64,000 bases of DNA from Phenylobacterium sp. (GCF_016124325.1 NZ_WGNY01000040.1:1-64000), one strand, 5' to 3'. Positions 1 to 9,035 are shown, counted from the first letter of the stretch. Numbers and translations: made by a program. The notes: a model not told the origin generated them from the sequence alone.

Positions 1-69
1 CGTGGAACCAAGGTGATGAGCGAGGCCGACGCCAAGATCATCAAGACCTGGCTCCCCTACGGCCTCTAA
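1..69 (+). CDS. rpmI: 50S ribosomal protein L35, C-terminal end (partial)
   Basis: The first 22 codons of the window read in frame 1 into a TAA stop and give a basic tail ending KTWLPYGL, which is the usual C-terminus of bacterial L35. The start lies outside the window. L35 is a small protein of the large ribosomal subunit. It sits 13 nt upstream of rplT, the usual rpmI-rplT order, so the two are very likely cotranscribed, normally together with infC. Confidence 0.9.
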   Translation, partial: RGTKVMSEADAKIIKTWLPYGL

Positions 70-82
70 GGAGAACTGACCG

Positions 83-439
83 ATGGCACGCGTGAAACGG
101 GGCGTCGTCGCCCACGCCAAGCACAAGAAGGTTCTCGAGCAGGCCAAGGGCTTCTACGGGCGCCGCAAGAACACCATCCGCACGGCCAAGGCCGCGGTGG
201 ACAAGGCCGGCCAGTACGCCTACCGCGACCGCAAGGTCCGCAAGCGCAACTTCCGTTCGCTGTGGATCCAGCGGATCAACGCCGCGGCGCGCCTGGAAGG
301 CTTCACCTATTCCCGATTTATCCACGGCCTTGAGAAGGCCGGGATCGAGATGGACCGCAAGGTCCTCGCGGATATCGCGGGCAACGACCCGACCGGTTTC
401 AAGGCCATCGCCGACAAGGTTCGCGCCGCGCTGGCTTGA
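83..439 (+). CDS. rplT: 50S ribosomal protein L20
   Basis: The 118-residue product is very basic and matches the family length. It begins [16 protein letters not shown] and carries the conserved central region around [14 protein letters not shown] and the C-terminal helix KVLADIA. L20 is an early assembly protein of the 50S subunit that binds 23S rRNA; in some bacteria it also represses its own operon. An SD-like AAGGAG lies just upstream of the ATG (about 68-73). The gene is followed by a strong intrinsic terminator, so the rpmI-rplT transcript probably ends before pheS. Confidence 0.98.
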   Translation: MARVKRGVVAHAKHKKVLEQAKGFYGRRKNTIRTAKAAVDKAGQYAYRDRKVRKRNFRSLWIQRINAAARLEGFTYSRFIHGLEKAGIEMDRKVLADIAGNDPTGFKAIADKVRAALA

Positions 440-474
440 GGCCTGGGTCCCGTTCGACCCTGACGCTTTCAAAG

Positions 475-507
475 AGCCCTCCGGCCGAACCGCCGGAGGG
501 CTTTTTT
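475..507 (+). terminator. Rho-independent terminator after rplT
   Basis: A perfect 10-bp stem (AGCCCTCCGG at 475-484, CCGGAGGGCT at 493-502) with an 8-nt loop runs directly into a T tract at 502-507. It lies 36 nt after the rplT stop and is the clearest intrinsic terminator in the window. Confidence 0.92.
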
Positions 508-515
508 CATGCGCC

Positions 516-652
516 GCTCCTCCCCTGCCGCGCAGACGGCGAGGGAGGTGGCCCGAAGGGCCGGAGAGGGCGCTGGGAGCCAACCGGTCGAACGCCCCCT
601 CCACCACTTCGTGGTCCCCCTCCCCCGAAGAGTTTCCCTTCGGGGGAGGAGC
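516..652. repeat. GC-rich intergenic inverted repeat, copy 1
   Basis: A 137-bp element bounded by perfect inverted ends (GCTCCTCCCC at 516-525, GGGGAGGAGC at 643-652). Its right half holds CCCCCTCCACC, a small hairpin (CCAC-TTC-GTGG) and GGTCCCCCTCCCCC. A second copy lies at 5496-5635 with the same ends and inner layout but a different hairpin stem. It occupies the gap between the rplT terminator and pheS. The class resembles the long intergenic repeats described in Caulobacter, but I see no GANTC methylation site in it. Confidence 0.75.
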
Positions 653-693
653 GGGTTCCACTCCCAACGAACGTCGTCTAGGACACCGCTCCC

Positions 694-1806
694 ATGACCG
701 ATCTAACCGCAATGCAGGCCGACCTTTCGGCCCGCGTCACCGCCGCCGCTGATCTGGCCGCGCTCGAAGCGATTCGCGTCGAGGCGCTGGGCAAGCAGGG
801 CTCGATCTCCGAGCTGCTGAAGAGCCTGGGCAAGATGAGCCCGGACGAGCGCCGCGAGCAGGGGCCGAAGATCAACGGCCTGCGCGACGCCGTCGCCGCC
901 GCCGTCGCCGCGCGCAAGGCCGAGCTGGAGGCCGCCGAACTCGACGCCCGGCTGGCCGCCGAACGCGTCGACCTCACCCTGCCCCCGCCGCCCGAGCGCA
1001 AGGGCCGCGTCCACCCGACCATGCAGGTGCTGGACGAGATGATCGCCGTCTTCGCCGAGATGGGCTTCGCGCTGGCCGAAGGCCCCGACATCGAGGACGA
1101 TTTCCACAACTTCACCGCGCTGAACTTCCCGCCCAAGCACCCGGCGCGGGAGATGCACGACACCTTCTGGCTGCCCGAGGACGCCAACGGCGAGCGCAAG
1201 CTGCTGCGCACCCACACCAGCCCGGTGCAGGTCCGCGTCATGCAGCAGGGCCAGAACCGGTCGCTGCCCGCCTGGATCGCCCAGGGCCAGGCGCCGCCGA
1301 TCCGCGTGATCGTGCCGGGCCGCGTCTACCGCTCGGACAGCGACGCCACCCACACGCCCATGTTCCACCAGCTCGAAGGCCTGGTGATCGACCGCAATAT
1401 CCACATGGGCCACCTGAAGTGGACGCTGGACGCCTTCATCCGCCGCTTCTTCGAGAGCGAGAACGTCGGCACGCGCTTCCGGCCGCACCACTTCCCGTTC
1501 ACCGAGCCGTCGGCCGAGATGGACGTGCAGTGCGACCGCTCGGGCGGCTCGATCAAGATCGGCGAGGGGACCGACTTCCTGGAGATCCTGGGCGGCGGAA
1601 TGGTGCACCCCAACGTGCTGAGGAACTGCGGCCTGGACCCCGACGAGTGGCAGGGCTTCGCCTTCGGCCTGGGCGTCGATCGCCTCGGCATGCTGAAGTA
1701 CGGCGTCCCCGACCTGCGCGACACCTTCGCCGCCGACACCCGCTGGCTGGAGCACTGGGGCTTCTCGGCCTTCCAGGCGCCCAACCCCGCGACCGGCCTG
1801 AGCTGA
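694..1806 (+). CDS. pheS: Phenylalanine--tRNA ligase, alpha subunit
   Basis: The 370-residue product is the catalytic alpha subunit of the alpha2-beta2 PheRS, which charges tRNA-Phe in the cytoplasm. The N-terminal coiled-coil arm (about residues 1-90) contains the typical [17 protein letters not shown]. The class II catalytic core follows, with motif 2 near [20 protein letters not shown] and motif 3 near [17 protein letters not shown]. Length is slightly above the usual 330-360. pheT starts 13 nt downstream, so the two form the standard pheST operon. The gene has its own leader after the rplT terminator and the GC-rich repeat. Confidence 0.98.
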   Translation: MTDLTAMQADLSARVTAAADLAALEAIRVEALGKQGSISELLKSLGKMSPDERREQGPKINGLRDAVAAAVAARKAELEAAELDARLAAERVDLTLPPPPERKGRVHPTMQVLDEMIAVFAEMGFALAEGPDIEDDFHNFTALNFPPKHPAREMHDTFWLPEDANGERKLLRTHTSPVQVRVMQQGQNRSLPAWIAQGQAPPIRVIVPGRVYRSDSDATHTPMFHQLEGLVIDRNIHMGHLKWTLDAFIRRFFESENVGTRFRPHHFPFTEPSAEMDVQCDRSGGSIKIGEGTDFLEILGGGMVHPNVLRNCGLDPDEWQGFAFGLGVDRLGMLKYGVPDLRDTFAADTRWLEHWGFSAFQAPNPATGLS

Positions 1807-1819
1807 GGGAGAGGATCCA

Positions 1820-4189
1820 ATGAAGTTCACCCTCTCCTGGCTCAAGGAGCACCTCGACACCGCCGCCACGGTCGACCAGATCGTGGACGCCATGACCATG
1901 GCCGGCCTGGAAGTCGAAGGCGTCGAGGACCCGGCGGCCAAGCTCGCCAAGTTCACGGTCGCGAAGATCGTGGAGGCCGTGCAGCACCCCAACGCCGACA
2001 AGCTGCGGGTCTGCCAGGTCGACACCAAGGACGGCCGGCTGGAAATCGTCTGCGGCGCGCCGAACGCGCGCGCGGGCCTGACCACCATCTACGCCCCCAT
2101 CGGCGCCTATGTGCCCGGCAGCGGCATCACCCTGGAGGCGCGGCCCGTCCGCGGGGTGGTCTCGAACGGCATGCTCTGCTCGGCCAAGGAACTGGGGGTG
2201 GCCGAGGAGTCCGACGGCATCGTCGAGCTGCCCGACAGCCTGGCCGTGGGCGTCAGCGCCGCCGAGGCGTTCGGCCTGGAGGCGGTGATCGACTTCGAGG
2301 TCACGCCCAACCGGCCCGACTGGCTGGGCGTGCGCGGCATCGCCCGCGACCTGGCCGCCGCCGGCCTGGGCGTGCTGAAGCCCGACGCGACCAAGCCCGT
2401 GGCCGGGGCCTTCCCCTGCCCCATCGAGATCAAGGTGGATGGCTCGGCCTGCCCGGTCTTCGCCGGCCGGCTGATCCGCGGTGTCAAGAACGGCCCCTCG
2501 CCCGAATGGCTGCAGCGGCGGCTGGTGTCGGTGGGCCTGCGCCCCATCAACGCCCTCGTGGACGTCACCAACCTCATCTCCTACGACCGGGCCCGGCCCC
2601 TGCACGTCTACGACGTGGCCAAGCTGACCGGGACCGTCATCGAGGCCCGGCTGGGCCGCGAGGGCGAAAGCGTCGAGGCGCTGGACGGCAAGACCTATGA
2701 GATGACGCCCGAAATCTGCGTCATCGCCGACGGCTCCGGGGCCATCGGCCTGGGCGGTGTGATGGGCGGCGAGTCCACGGGCTGCTCCGAGGCCACCGTC
2801 GACGTCTTCGTCGAGAGCGCCTGGTTCGACCCGATCCGCACGGCCCAGACCGGCCGGACCACCGGCATCGTCTCCGACGCCCAGTACCGGTTCGCCCGCA
2901 CGGTCGATCCGCAGTCGTGCGTCCCGGGCCTCGAACTGGCCACCCGGCTCATCCTGGAGATGTGCGGCGGCGAGACCTCGGAGGTGCGCGTCGCCGGCGA
3001 GGCCCCGGCCGCGCCCGGGCCGATCGTGTTCGACCGCAGCTATGTCCGCAAGCTTGCCGGGCTGGAGGTGGCCGCCCACCGGGTCGACCAGATCCTGGCC
3101 ACCCTGGGCTTCACCGGCAGCGGCAACCAGGTGATCCCGCCCACCTGGCGGCGCGACGTGGAAGGCAAGGCCGACCTCGTCGAAGAGATCGCCCGCATCG
3201 TCGGCTACGACAAACTGCCGGCCGAGCCCCTGCCCGAGATGGCGCGCCCCCCCGGCGGCGTGCTGACGCTGCGCCAGCGCCGGATGCGCGACGCGCGGCG
3301 AACCATGGCCGCGCGCGGCTATTCCGAGGCGGTGACCTGGAGCTTCACGGCGCGGGCCAAGGCCGAGCTGTTCGGCGGCGGCGACGCGGCGTTGAGCCTC
3401 GCCAACCCGATCGCCTCCGAGCTCGACACCATGCGGCCCTCGGCGCTGCCCAACCTCGTCGAGGCGGCGGCGCGCAACGCCAACAAGGGCTTCGACGACG
3501 CGGCCCTGTTCGAGGTGGGGCCGAACTTCCGCGGCGACCAGCCGGCCGACCAATGGACGGCGGTGACCGCCCTGGTGGCGCCGCACCTGCCCAAGCACTG
3601 GGGCGGGGGCGCGGGCGATCCGCTGTTCCAGCTCAAGGCCGACCTGCTGGCGCTGCTGGACGAGCTGGGCGCCCCCGCGCTGCAGGTCGTGCAGGGCCAG
3701 GCCTCGACCTGGTGGCATCCCGGCCGCTCGGCGCGCCTGCAGCTCGGCCCCAAGCTGGTGATCGCCGAGTTCGGCGAGCTGCACCCGCGCATCCTGAAGG
3801 CGCTGGACGCCGAGGGCCCGATGCTGGCCTTCGAGATCGACCTCGACGCGATCCCCGAGCCCAAGAAGAAGGGCCTGAAGACCAAGGCCGCGCTGGAGCT
3901 GTCGCCGCTGATGCCGCTGCGCCGCGATTTCGCGTTTCTGGTGGGCGCCGAGACGCCGGCCGGCGACCTGATCCGTCCCATCCTCGGCGCCGACAAGGCG
4001 CTGATCGCCCAGGCGCGCATCTTCGACGTCTACCAGGGCGCCGGCGTGCCGGAGGGGATGAAGTCGGTGGCCGTGGAGGTGCTGGTCCAGCCCCGCGAGA
4101 AGACCCTGACCGAGGCCGAGATCGAGGGGCTGAGCGGCCGCATCGTGGCCGCAGCCGAGAAGGCCGTGGGCGCGAAGCTGCGCGGCTAG
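1820..4189 (+). CDS. pheT: Phenylalanine--tRNA ligase, beta subunit
   Basis: The 789-residue product matches the full-length bacterial beta subunit. Visible parts in order are the N-terminal tRNA-binding (EMAP/OB) domain (about 40-150), the B3/B4 editing region (about 200-400, with [17 protein letters not shown] before it), B5, the class II-like core, and the C-terminal anticodon-binding domain (about 695-789). An SD-like GAGAGGA precedes the ATG. Its stop TAG shares the palindromic tetranucleotide CTAG (4186-4189) with the stop of the convergent SRPBCC gene. Confidence 0.98.
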   Translation: MKFTLSWLKEHLDTAATVDQIVDAMTMAGLEVEGVEDPAAKLAKFTVAKIVEAVQHPNADKLRVCQVDTKDGRLEIVCGAPNARAGLTTIYAPIGAYVPGSGITLEARPVRGVVSNGMLCSAKELGVAEESDGIVELPDSLAVGVSAAEAFGLEAVIDFEVTPNRPDWLGVRGIARDLAAAGLGVLKPDATKPVAGAFPCPIEIKVDGSACPVFAGRLIRGVKNGPSPEWLQRRLVSVGLRPINALVDVTNLISYDRARPLHVYDVAKLTGTVIEARLGREGESVEALDGKTYEMTPEICVIADGSGAIGLGGVMGGESTGCSEATVDVFVESAWFDPIRTAQTGRTTGIVSDAQYRFARTVDPQSCVPGLELATRLILEMCGGETSEVRVAGEAPAAPGPIVFDRSYVRKLAGLEVAAHRVDQILATLGFTGSGNQVIPPTWRRDVEGKADLVEEIARIVGYDKLPAEPLPEMARPPGGVLTLRQRRMRDARRTMAARGYSEAVTWSFTARAKAELFGGGDAALSLANPIASELDTMRPSALPNLVEAAARNANKGFDDAALFEVGPNFRGDQPADQWTAVTALVAPHLPKHWGGGAGDPLFQLKADLLALLDELGAPALQVVQGQASTWWHPGRSARLQLGPKLVIAEFGELHPRILKALDAEGPMLAFEIDLDAIPEPKKKGLKTKAALELSPLMPLRRDFAFLVGAETPAGDLIRPILGADKALIAQARIFDVYQGAGVPEGMKSVAVEVLVQPREKTLTEAEIEGLSGRIVAAAEKAVGAKLRG

Positions 4190-4614
4190 CCCGCCGCGCC
4201 CGCCACGCGCTCCAACCCGGCGACGATGCGCGGCCAGCCGCCGCCCATGCCGCGGTAGCCGCCTTCGTCCTGGGGCCGGAAGCCCGCGTGCTCCATGCGC
4301 ACGTGCGTGCCGCCCTCGACGGGGGTGAGCGTCCAGGTGACGACGGTCCTGAGCCCGCTGTCGGACTCGGTTCCGTCGCCCCAGGCGTAGACGAGCCGCT
4401 TCGGCTCATCGACCTCCAGCACCTCGCAGTTGGTCACGCCGCTCCAGCCGGGCACGGGCGTGGCGCGGAATTGGAACCTGTGGCCGACGACCGGCTGGAA
4501 GTCGTTCTGCATCAGCCATTCCGCGATGAGCGGCGACTGGGTCAGCGCGCGCCACACCTTGGCCGGCGGGTGCGGCATGGTGCGTTCGACGACGATGCTC
4601 TTGGTGTCGGTCAT
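4186..4614 (-). CDS. SRPBCC (AHSA1/activator-type) domain protein
   Basis: This 142-residue product starts [25 protein letters not shown], the hallmark N-terminus of the AHSA1/CalC-like branch of the START/SRPBCC superfamily, and ends with the helix [14 protein letters not shown]. Such proteins form a hydrophobic ligand pocket; the ligand is unknown here. The start chosen is the ATG at 4612-4614, because the frame upstream of it runs into the arsR gene. It lies 17 nt downstream of the ArsR-type regulator on the same strand, a common two-gene arrangement, so it is probably controlled by that repressor. It overlaps the pheT stop by 4 nt. Confidence 0.88.
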   Translation of the reverse strand: MTDTKSIVVERTMPHPPAKVWRALTQSPLIAEWLMQNDFQPVVGHRFQFRATPVPGWSGVTNCEVLEVDEPKRLVYAWGDGTESDSGLRTVVTWTLTPVEGGTHVRMEHAGFRPQDEGGYRGMGGGWPRIVAGLERVAGAAG

Positions 4615-4631
4615 GGCGGGGTTTCCGGCGT

Positions 4632-4949
4632 CTACTGGTCCATGCGGGCGAGGAGGTCTTCCAGGGCGTCGAACCGCTCGGCCCAAAAGCGGCCGTAGAG
4701 CCCCATCCAGTCGACGAGCGGGCGCAGGCCCTCGGGGCGGGCGCGGTAGAGCACCGTGCGGCCCTGGCGCGTCTCGCCGACCAGTCCGGCCAGGCGCAAC
4801 GCCTTGAGATGCTGCGAGACCGCCGGCTGCGAGACCCCTGTCCCCGCGGTCAGCGCGCCCACGCTGAGCTCGCCCTCCCGCGTCAGCCGCTCGAACAGGC
4901 CGCGGCGGGTTCCGTCGGCCAGGGTGCGGAAGAGGTCGGCGGGCTCCAT
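4632..4949 (-). CDS. ArsR-family transcriptional repressor
   Basis: A 105-residue winged-helix regulator of normal ArsR size. The segment TGVSQPAVSQHLKALRLAGLV is the recognition helix region, followed by the wing GRTVLYRA. The metal-binding ELCVCDL motif is absent, so it is not an arsenic sensor; it belongs to the group that travels with SRPBCC genes. I chose the ATG at 4949, but an in-frame TTG at 4955 is also possible. No clear SD is visible. Two 16-bp palindromes sit immediately upstream and are very likely its operator, implying autorepression. Confidence 0.9.
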   Translation of the reverse strand: MEPADLFRTLADGTRRGLFERLTREGELSVGALTAGTGVSQPAVSQHLKALRLAGLVGETRQGRTVLYRARPEGLRPLVDWMGLYGRFWAERFDALEDLLARMDQ

Positions 4950-4958
4950 GGCCAATCC

Positions 4959-4992
4959 ATAAGCGAACGCTTATTCATAAGTCAACGCTTAT
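4959..4992. promoter_or_regulatory. Tandem ArsR operator
   Basis: Two copies of a 16-bp palindrome lie end to end. Box 1 (4959-4974) reads ATAAGCGAACGCTTAT, with perfect 7-bp arms around AA. Box 2 (4977-4992) reads ATAAGTCAACGCTTAT and keeps the ATAAG/CTTAT arms. Their centres are 18 bp apart. This AT-containing block stands out from its surroundings and lies in the 84-bp gap between the arsR start and the divergent VOC gene, so it can control both. Confidence 0.8.
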
Positions 4993-5033
4993 GTGTTGAC
5001 TGCCGCTAGGGGCGCCGCGCCAGGCTGCCGGTC

Positions 5034-5489
5034 ATGGAGATCAACGGCGTCGCGCACACCTTCATCACCGCGGGCGACTTCGAGAAGAGCGTCGCCTTCT
5101 ATCGCCAGCTGCTGCCGTTCCTCGGCCTGCGCGAGGTGGCCGACAGCCCGGACACCTACTACTGCGTGGGCGGCCGCACCGGCTTTGGCATCCGCCGGCC
5201 GGCGCCCGAGCATGCGGGCGTGAAATACGCACAGTTCCGGCCGGGAAGCCTGCACCACCAGTGCTGGCGCGTGCGCGACCGCGCCGAGGTGGAGGCGGTG
5301 CACGACTTCCTCGTCTCGATCGGCGCGACCATCGTCCACGGGCCGCAGGAGGACGGCTTCGCGCCGGGCTACTACTCGGTGCTGTTCGAGGATCCCGACG
5401 GCATTCGTCTGGAGGTCAACCACGTGCCCGGCCGCGGCCTGTTCGACACGGCGACGGGCCGTGTCGGGGCCGACCTCGACCCGCGGTGA
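5034..5489 (+). CDS. VOC (glyoxalase/dioxygenase fold) family protein
   Basis: The 151-residue product has one vicinal-oxygen-chelate domain made of two beta-alpha-beta-beta-beta halves. Candidate metal ligands are His near the N-terminus (GVAHTFI), His in SLHHQCWRV (about residue 71) and Glu in IRLEVNHVPG (about residue 127). The motif FEDPDGIRLEV is the typical C-terminal half of the family. The substrate cannot be read from the sequence. It is transcribed divergently from arsR across the two-box operator and may belong to the same regulon. It is followed directly by repeat copy 2. Confidence 0.85.
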   Translation: MEINGVAHTFITAGDFEKSVAFYRQLLPFLGLREVADSPDTYYCVGGRTGFGIRRPAPEHAGVKYAQFRPGSLHHQCWRVRDRAEVEAVHDFLVSIGATIVHGPQEDGFAPGYYSVLFEDPDGIRLEVNHVPGRGLFDTATGRVGADLDPR

Positions 5490-5495
5490 CCCCTC

Positions 5496-5635
5496 GCTCC
5501 TCCCCTGTCGCGAAGACGACGGGGGAGGTGGATCGCCGCCCTGCGGCGAGACGGAGGGGGGGTCTTGCGGCGCCGGCGTTCGCGCCCCCTCCACCGCGTT
5601 CCGCGGTCCCCCTCCCCCGCGAGCGGGGGAGGAGC
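5496..5635. repeat. GC-rich intergenic inverted repeat, copy 2
   Basis: A 140-bp element with the same inverted ends as copy 1 (GCTCCTCCCC at 5496-5505, GGGGAGGAGC at 5626-5635). It has the same right half, CCCCCTCCACC followed by a hairpin and GGTCCCCCTCCCCC, but here the stem is ACCGCG/CGCGGT rather than CCAC/GTGG. The stem differs while pairing is kept, which argues for selection on secondary structure. It fills the gap between the VOC gene and the convergent eipA gene. Confidence 0.75.
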
Positions 5636-5645
5636 ATGAAGCCCC

Positions 5646-6260
5646 TCAGAACGGGAACGCGTGGCGCTCGCGCGAATAGCTCAGATAGCCGATGTTGGCG
5701 CCCAGCCGCAGGCCCACGCCCGCGCGGATCGGCGCCAGGGTGACGCCGCCGGCGCGCTGGTAGTTCACGCCCAGGCCGCCCACGAGGTAGGCCGAGCCCT
5801 CGACGCCCGGGAAGCGCTGGAAGATCGCCTCGGGAACCTGAAGGTCGTAGCAGAGGGTGAAGACGCGGCTGGCGTTACCGCCCCAGTCGAAGCCGGCCGA
5901 GGGGCCCTGCCAGTAGACCTCCATCGGCGGGCGGTCCTTCATGTACATCAGGCCGCGGCCGTAGCGCAGGCCGAGGATGAACGAGCCCGAGCCCTCCTCC
6001 CCGGCGATATAGGCCGTGGGCCGGCCGTTCTTGGCGAACAGCTTCTCGACCGCCCCGCCCGCCGTCTCGGCGGTCACGCCGAGGAAGTCGGAGACGCCCT
6101 GGACGATCTCGTCCTGGCTGTAGGTCGACGGGCCATCGGTGCGGTAGGCCGGATCGGTGTTGGGCCGGGCCGGCGCCTGCGGCGGCGAGCCCTGAGCGTG
6201 GGCGAGCTGCGGCGCGCCCAGCGCGACGAGCCCCGAAACGATCAGCTTGCGACGGTCCAT
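5646..6260 (-). CDS. eipA: DUF1134 periplasmic envelope-integrity protein (EipA family)
   Basis: The 204-residue product has an N-terminal signal peptide (about residues 1-23, cleavage near AHAQG) and a DUF1134 domain filling the rest, with the glycine-rich FILGLRYGRGLMYMK and FDWGGNASRVFTLCYDL typical of the family. In Brucella abortus EipA is a periplasmic protein needed for envelope stress resistance and its gene is activated by CtrA (established knowledge). The symbol is transferred by family. A perfect CtrA-type box lies 68-84 nt upstream of the start here. The divergent neighbour is lepA. Confidence 0.85.
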   Translation of the reverse strand: MDRRKLIVSGLVALGAPQLAHAQGSPPQAPARPNTDPAYRTDGPSTYSQDEIVQGVSDFLGVTAETAGGAVEKLFAKNGRPTAYIAGEEGSGSFILGLRYGRGLMYMKDRPPMEVYWQGPSAGFDWGGNASRVFTLCYDLQVPEAIFQRFPGVEGSAYLVGGLGVNYQRAGGVTLAPIRAGVGLRLGANIGYLSYSRERHAFPF

Positions 6261-6327
6261 GGGCGCTTTCCTGCCTCCGAATTCCCGCGATTCAACCCGC
6301 CCGGACGCCTGGATGACCGGCGCCGCC

Positions 6328-6344
6328 TTAACGGCCGATTAACC
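6328..6344. promoter_or_regulatory. CtrA-binding box
   Basis: TTAA (6328-6331), 7 nt, TTAACC (6339-6344) exactly match the CtrA consensus TTAA-N7-TTAAC known from Caulobacter and Brucella. Such AT-rich sequence is rare in this region. It lies in the 150-bp gap between eipA and lepA, 68 nt from the eipA start and 67 nt from the lepA start, so either or both could be controlled by it. Confidence 0.75.
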
Positions 6345-6410
6345 ACGAAAAGGGGGGCGACAAGAGGGCGGCCTATGCGGGACCCGCGGATGTGCTAGAG
6401 GGGCGCGGCA

Positions 6411-8216
6411 ATGACCACGCCTCTCGACAAGATCCGCAACTTCTCGATCGTCGCCCACATCGACCACGGCAAGTCCACGCTCTCGGACCGGCTCATCCAG
6501 GAGACGGGCGGCCTGACCGCGCGCGAGATGAGCGAGCAAGTGCTGGACAACATGGAGATCGAGCGCGAGCGCGGGATCACCATCAAGGCCCAGACCGTGC
6601 GGCTCGACTACAAGGCCGACGACGGCGAGACCTATGTCCTCAACCTGATGGACACGCCCGGCCACGTGGACTTCGCCTACGAGGTCAGCCGCTCCCTGGC
6701 CGCCTGCGAGGGCTCGATCCTGGTGGTGGACGCCAGCCAGGGCGTCGAGGCCCAGACGCTCGCCAACGTCTACCAGGCCATCGACAACAACCACGAGATC
6801 GTGCCGGTCCTGAACAAGATCGACCTGCCCGCCGCCGAGCCCGAGCGCGTGCGCCAGCAGATCGAGGACGTGATCGGCCTGGACGCCTCGGACGCCGTGG
6901 AGTGCTCGGCGAAGAGCGGCGTCGGCATCCATGATGTGCTGGAGGCCATCGTCCATCGCCTGCCGCCGCCCAAGGGTGATGCGAACGCCCCCCTGAAGGC
7001 GCTGCTGGTCGACGCCTGGTACGATCAGTACCTGGGCGTGGTGGTGCTGGTGCGCGTCTTCGACGGGACCCTGAAGGTGGGTCAGAAGGTCAAGATGATG
7101 CAGACCGGCGCCCAGTATCAGATCGACCGGCTGGGCGTGTTCCGCCCCAAGCAGACCGAGGTGGCCGAGCTGGGGCCCGGCGAGGTGGGCTTCATCACGG
7201 CCTCGATCAAGGAGGTCGCCCACGCCGCCGTCGGCGACACCATCACCGACGAGAGGAAGCCCACCGACAAGCCGCTGCCCGGCTTCCGCGAGGTGCAGCC
7301 GGTGGTGTTCTGCGGCCTGTTCCCCGTGGACGCCGCCGACTTCGAGGACCTGCGCGCCGCCATCGGCCGCCTGCGCCTGAACGACGCCAGCTTCTCCTAC
7401 GAGATGGAAACGAGCGCCGCGCTCGGCTTCGGCTTCCGCTGCGGGTTCTTAGGGTTGCTGCACCTGGAGATCATCCAGGAGCGCCTGAGCCGCGAGTTCG
7501 ACCTGGACCTGATCGCGACGGCCCCCTCGGTGGTCTACCGCGTGAAGCTGACCAACGGCGACGAGATCGAGCTGCACAATCCCGCCGACCTGCCCGACCC
7601 GGTGAAGATCGACACCATCGCCGAGCCCTGGATCAAGGCCACCATCTTCACGCCCGACGAGTACCTGGGCGCGATCATCAAGCTGTGCCAGGACCGCCGT
7701 GGCCAGCAGCGCGAGCTGAGCTATGTCGGCTCCCGCGCCATGGTGGTCTACGACCTGCCGCTGAACGAGGTGGTGTTCGACTTCTACGACCGCCTGAAGT
7801 CGATCTCGAAGGGCTACGCCAGCTTCGACTACTCGATCGAGGAGTACCGGGTCGGCGACCTCGTGAAGATGTCGATCCTGGTCAATTCCGAGCCGGTCGA
7901 CGCCCTCTCCATGCTGGTCCACCGCGACCGCGCCGAGGCGCGCGGCCGGGGCATGGTGGAGAAGATGAAGGAGCTGATCCCGCCGCACATGTTCCAGATC
8001 CCGATCCAGGCCGCCATCGGGGGCAGGATCATCGCGAGAGAAACCGTGCGGGCGCTGCGCAAGGACGTAACGGCCAAGTGCTACGGCGGCGACATCACGC
8101 GGAAGCGCAAACTCCTCGACAAGCAGAAGGAGGGCAAGAAGCGCATGCGCCAGTTCGGCAAGGTGGAGATCCCGCAGGAAGCGTTTATCGCCGCGCTTAA
8201 GATGGACGCGGATTGA
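6411..8216 (+). CDS. lepA: Elongation factor 4 (LepA GTPase)
   Basis: The 601-residue product is full-length EF4, a ribosome-associated GTPase that acts on stalled or misassembled ribosomes. G1 is AHIDHGKST (about residue 15), the switch region contains [13 protein letters not shown]3 is DTPGHVDF, and G4 is [10 protein letters not shown]. The EF4-specific C-terminal domain ends with [33 protein letters not shown]. The stop codon is followed immediately by the ATG of the next small gene. The upstream region carries a CtrA box. Confidence 0.98.
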   Translation: MTTPLDKIRNFSIVAHIDHGKSTLSDRLIQETGGLTAREMSEQVLDNMEIERERGITIKAQTVRLDYKADDGETYVLNLMDTPGHVDFAYEVSRSLAACEGSILVVDASQGVEAQTLANVYQAIDNNHEIVPVLNKIDLPAAEPERVRQQIEDVIGLDASDAVECSAKSGVGIHDVLEAIVHRLPPPKGDANAPLKALLVDAWYDQYLGVVVLVRVFDGTLKVGQKVKMMQTGAQYQIDRLGVFRPKQTEVAELGPGEVGFITASIKEVAHAAVGDTITDERKPTDKPLPGFREVQPVVFCGLFPVDAADFEDLRAAIGRLRLNDASFSYEMETSAALGFGFRCGFLGLLHLEIIQERLSREFDLDLIATAPSVVYRVKLTNGDEIELHNPADLPDPVKIDTIAEPWIKATIFTPDEYLGAIIKLCQDRRGQQRELSYVGSRAMVVYDLPLNEVVFDFYDRLKSISKGYASFDYSIEEYRVGDLVKMSILVNSEPVDALSMLVHRDRAEARGRGMVEKMKELIPPHMFQIPIQAAIGGRIIARETVRALRKDVTAKCYGGDITRKRKLLDKQKEGKKRMRQFGKVEIPQEAFIAALKMDAD

Positions 8217-8543
8217 ATGGATGAGCGGCTCGCTGAGGCTTGGCGGGAAGCTGCAAGTGATCTCGAGATTGAGGTCAAATCTCCCTACGCCGTCGAGATT
8301 GATGGTGACGCCATCGCATGTGAGGTGTTCCTACCGGCCTTTGGGGCGTCATCTGGCGCCCTCATCGTAAGTCCCAACACGGAGCGCAAGATCCGGTCGG
8401 TGGCGAGGAAGCGCGGTCTCTGGGTGGCGGTAGTTCCGACCCGTGCTGGCGGCCGCAAGTATGATCGGCGGCGGTTCGTCGACACGTTGCGAGATTTCCA
8501 GTGGTTCGGGCCAGCTTCACATAGGCCCGTTTGGATGGACTGA
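8217..8543 (+). CDS. Hypothetical protein
   Basis: A 108-residue open frame whose ATG touches the lepA stop codon. I do not recognise the family. The product is soluble, with an acidic first half and a basic, aromatic C-terminal third (RAGGRKYDRRRFVDTLRDFQWFG). No signal peptide or membrane segment is seen. Base composition is visibly less GC-rich than lepA, and the next gene is a GIY-YIG nuclease within repeats, so it may belong to an acquired insert. Third positions are less strongly G/C than in neighbours. Confidence 0.6.
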   Translation: MDERLAEAWREAASDLEIEVKSPYAVEIDGDAIACEVFLPAFGASSGALIVSPNTERKIRSVARKRGLWVAVVPTRAGGRKYDRRRFVDTLRDFQWFGPASHRPVWMD

Positions 8544-8564
8544 AGCGCAACGCAATTTCAAAGC

Positions 8565-8603
8565 CTCGTGTTCATGGATCGCCCGGACAAGCCGGGCGAT
8601 GAC
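8565..8603 (+). repeat. Dispersed palindromic repeat, copy A
   Basis: The core is a hairpin with perfect 9-bp arms ATCGCCCGG (8578-8586) and CCGGGCGAT (8592-8600) and the loop ACAAG. Flanks CTCGTGTTCATGG and GACG are shared with copy C at 9036-9074. It lies just upstream of the GIY-YIG gene. Confidence 0.85.
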
Positions 8604-8618
8604 GTGGTGGGGGTGGCG

Positions 8619-8948
8619 ATGAACGCGGTCTACATCATGGCCAGCGGCAAGCACGGCACGCTGTACATCGGCGTCACGAGCGATCTGCTCGGGCGGGTCA
8701 GCCAGCATCGCGAAGGGCTAATCGGGGGCTTCACCAAGCGCCATGGCGTGAAGCGGCTCGTGTGGTTCGAGCTTCACGACGATATCCTCACTGCGATCCA
8801 TCACGAAAAGCGGCTGAAAAAGTACAAGCGCGAGTGGAAGATCAATCTGATCGAGCGCGACAATCCGAACTGGGACGATCTCTTTCCGCAGTTCTTCCAC
8901 GCCGAAGGTCCGCTTGCTCACCTTAGTCGACCGCCACGCTCCCTCTAG
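8619..8948 (+). CDS. Small GIY-YIG domain nuclease
   Basis: The 109-residue product is a stand-alone GIY-YIG domain. VYIMAS near the N-terminus replaces GIY, LYIGVTSDL is the YIG strand, and RVSQHREG plus HHEKRLKKYKREWK supply the conserved Arg/His and catalytic Glu region, ending in NPNWDDL. I chose the ATG at 8619; an earlier ATG in the same frame would translate repeat copy A and is probably not used. Such proteins are thought to be DNA endonucleases; no target is known. The gene is bracketed by inverted palindromic repeats (copies A and B), like a small mobile or repeat-associated unit. Confidence 0.88.
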   Translation: MNAVYIMASGKHGTLYIGVTSDLLGRVSQHREGLIGGFTKRHGVKRLVWFELHDDILTAIHHEKRLKKYKREWKINLIERDNPNWDDLFPQFFHAEGPLAHLSRPPRSL

Positions 8949-8950
8949 GC

Positions 8951-8985
8951 GTCATGGCCCGGCTTGTCCGGGCCATCCATGAACG
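8951..8985 (-). repeat. Dispersed palindromic repeat, copy B (inverted)
   Basis: Inverse orientation to copies A and C and 2 nt after the GIY-YIG stop. The hairpin arms are ATGGCCCGG (8954-8962) and CCGGGCCAT (8968-8976). Compared with copy A both arms changed at the same pair (C:G to G:C), so base pairing is kept. Confidence 0.85.
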
Positions 8986-9035
8986 CGGGAAAGCGGAGTT
9001 GATAGCGAGGAGACCGCCTACTCCAATCGGAACCA

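Noticed and set aside
41-712. Minus-strand frame across rplT and the first repeat
   Set aside because: It overlaps rplT, the terminator and the intergenic repeat, and no homology is apparent.
1553-3784. Long open frame of about 740 codons on the minus strand opposite pheS/pheT
   Set aside because: It is an antisense shadow caused by high GC in codon position 3; the product is His/Gly/Arg-rich without family features, and pheS/pheT on the other strand are certain.
8568-8618. N-terminal extension of the GIY-YIG protein (MFMDRPDKPGDD...)
   Set aside because: The extension is translation of palindromic repeat copy A; the domain itself starts at MNAVYIMAS.
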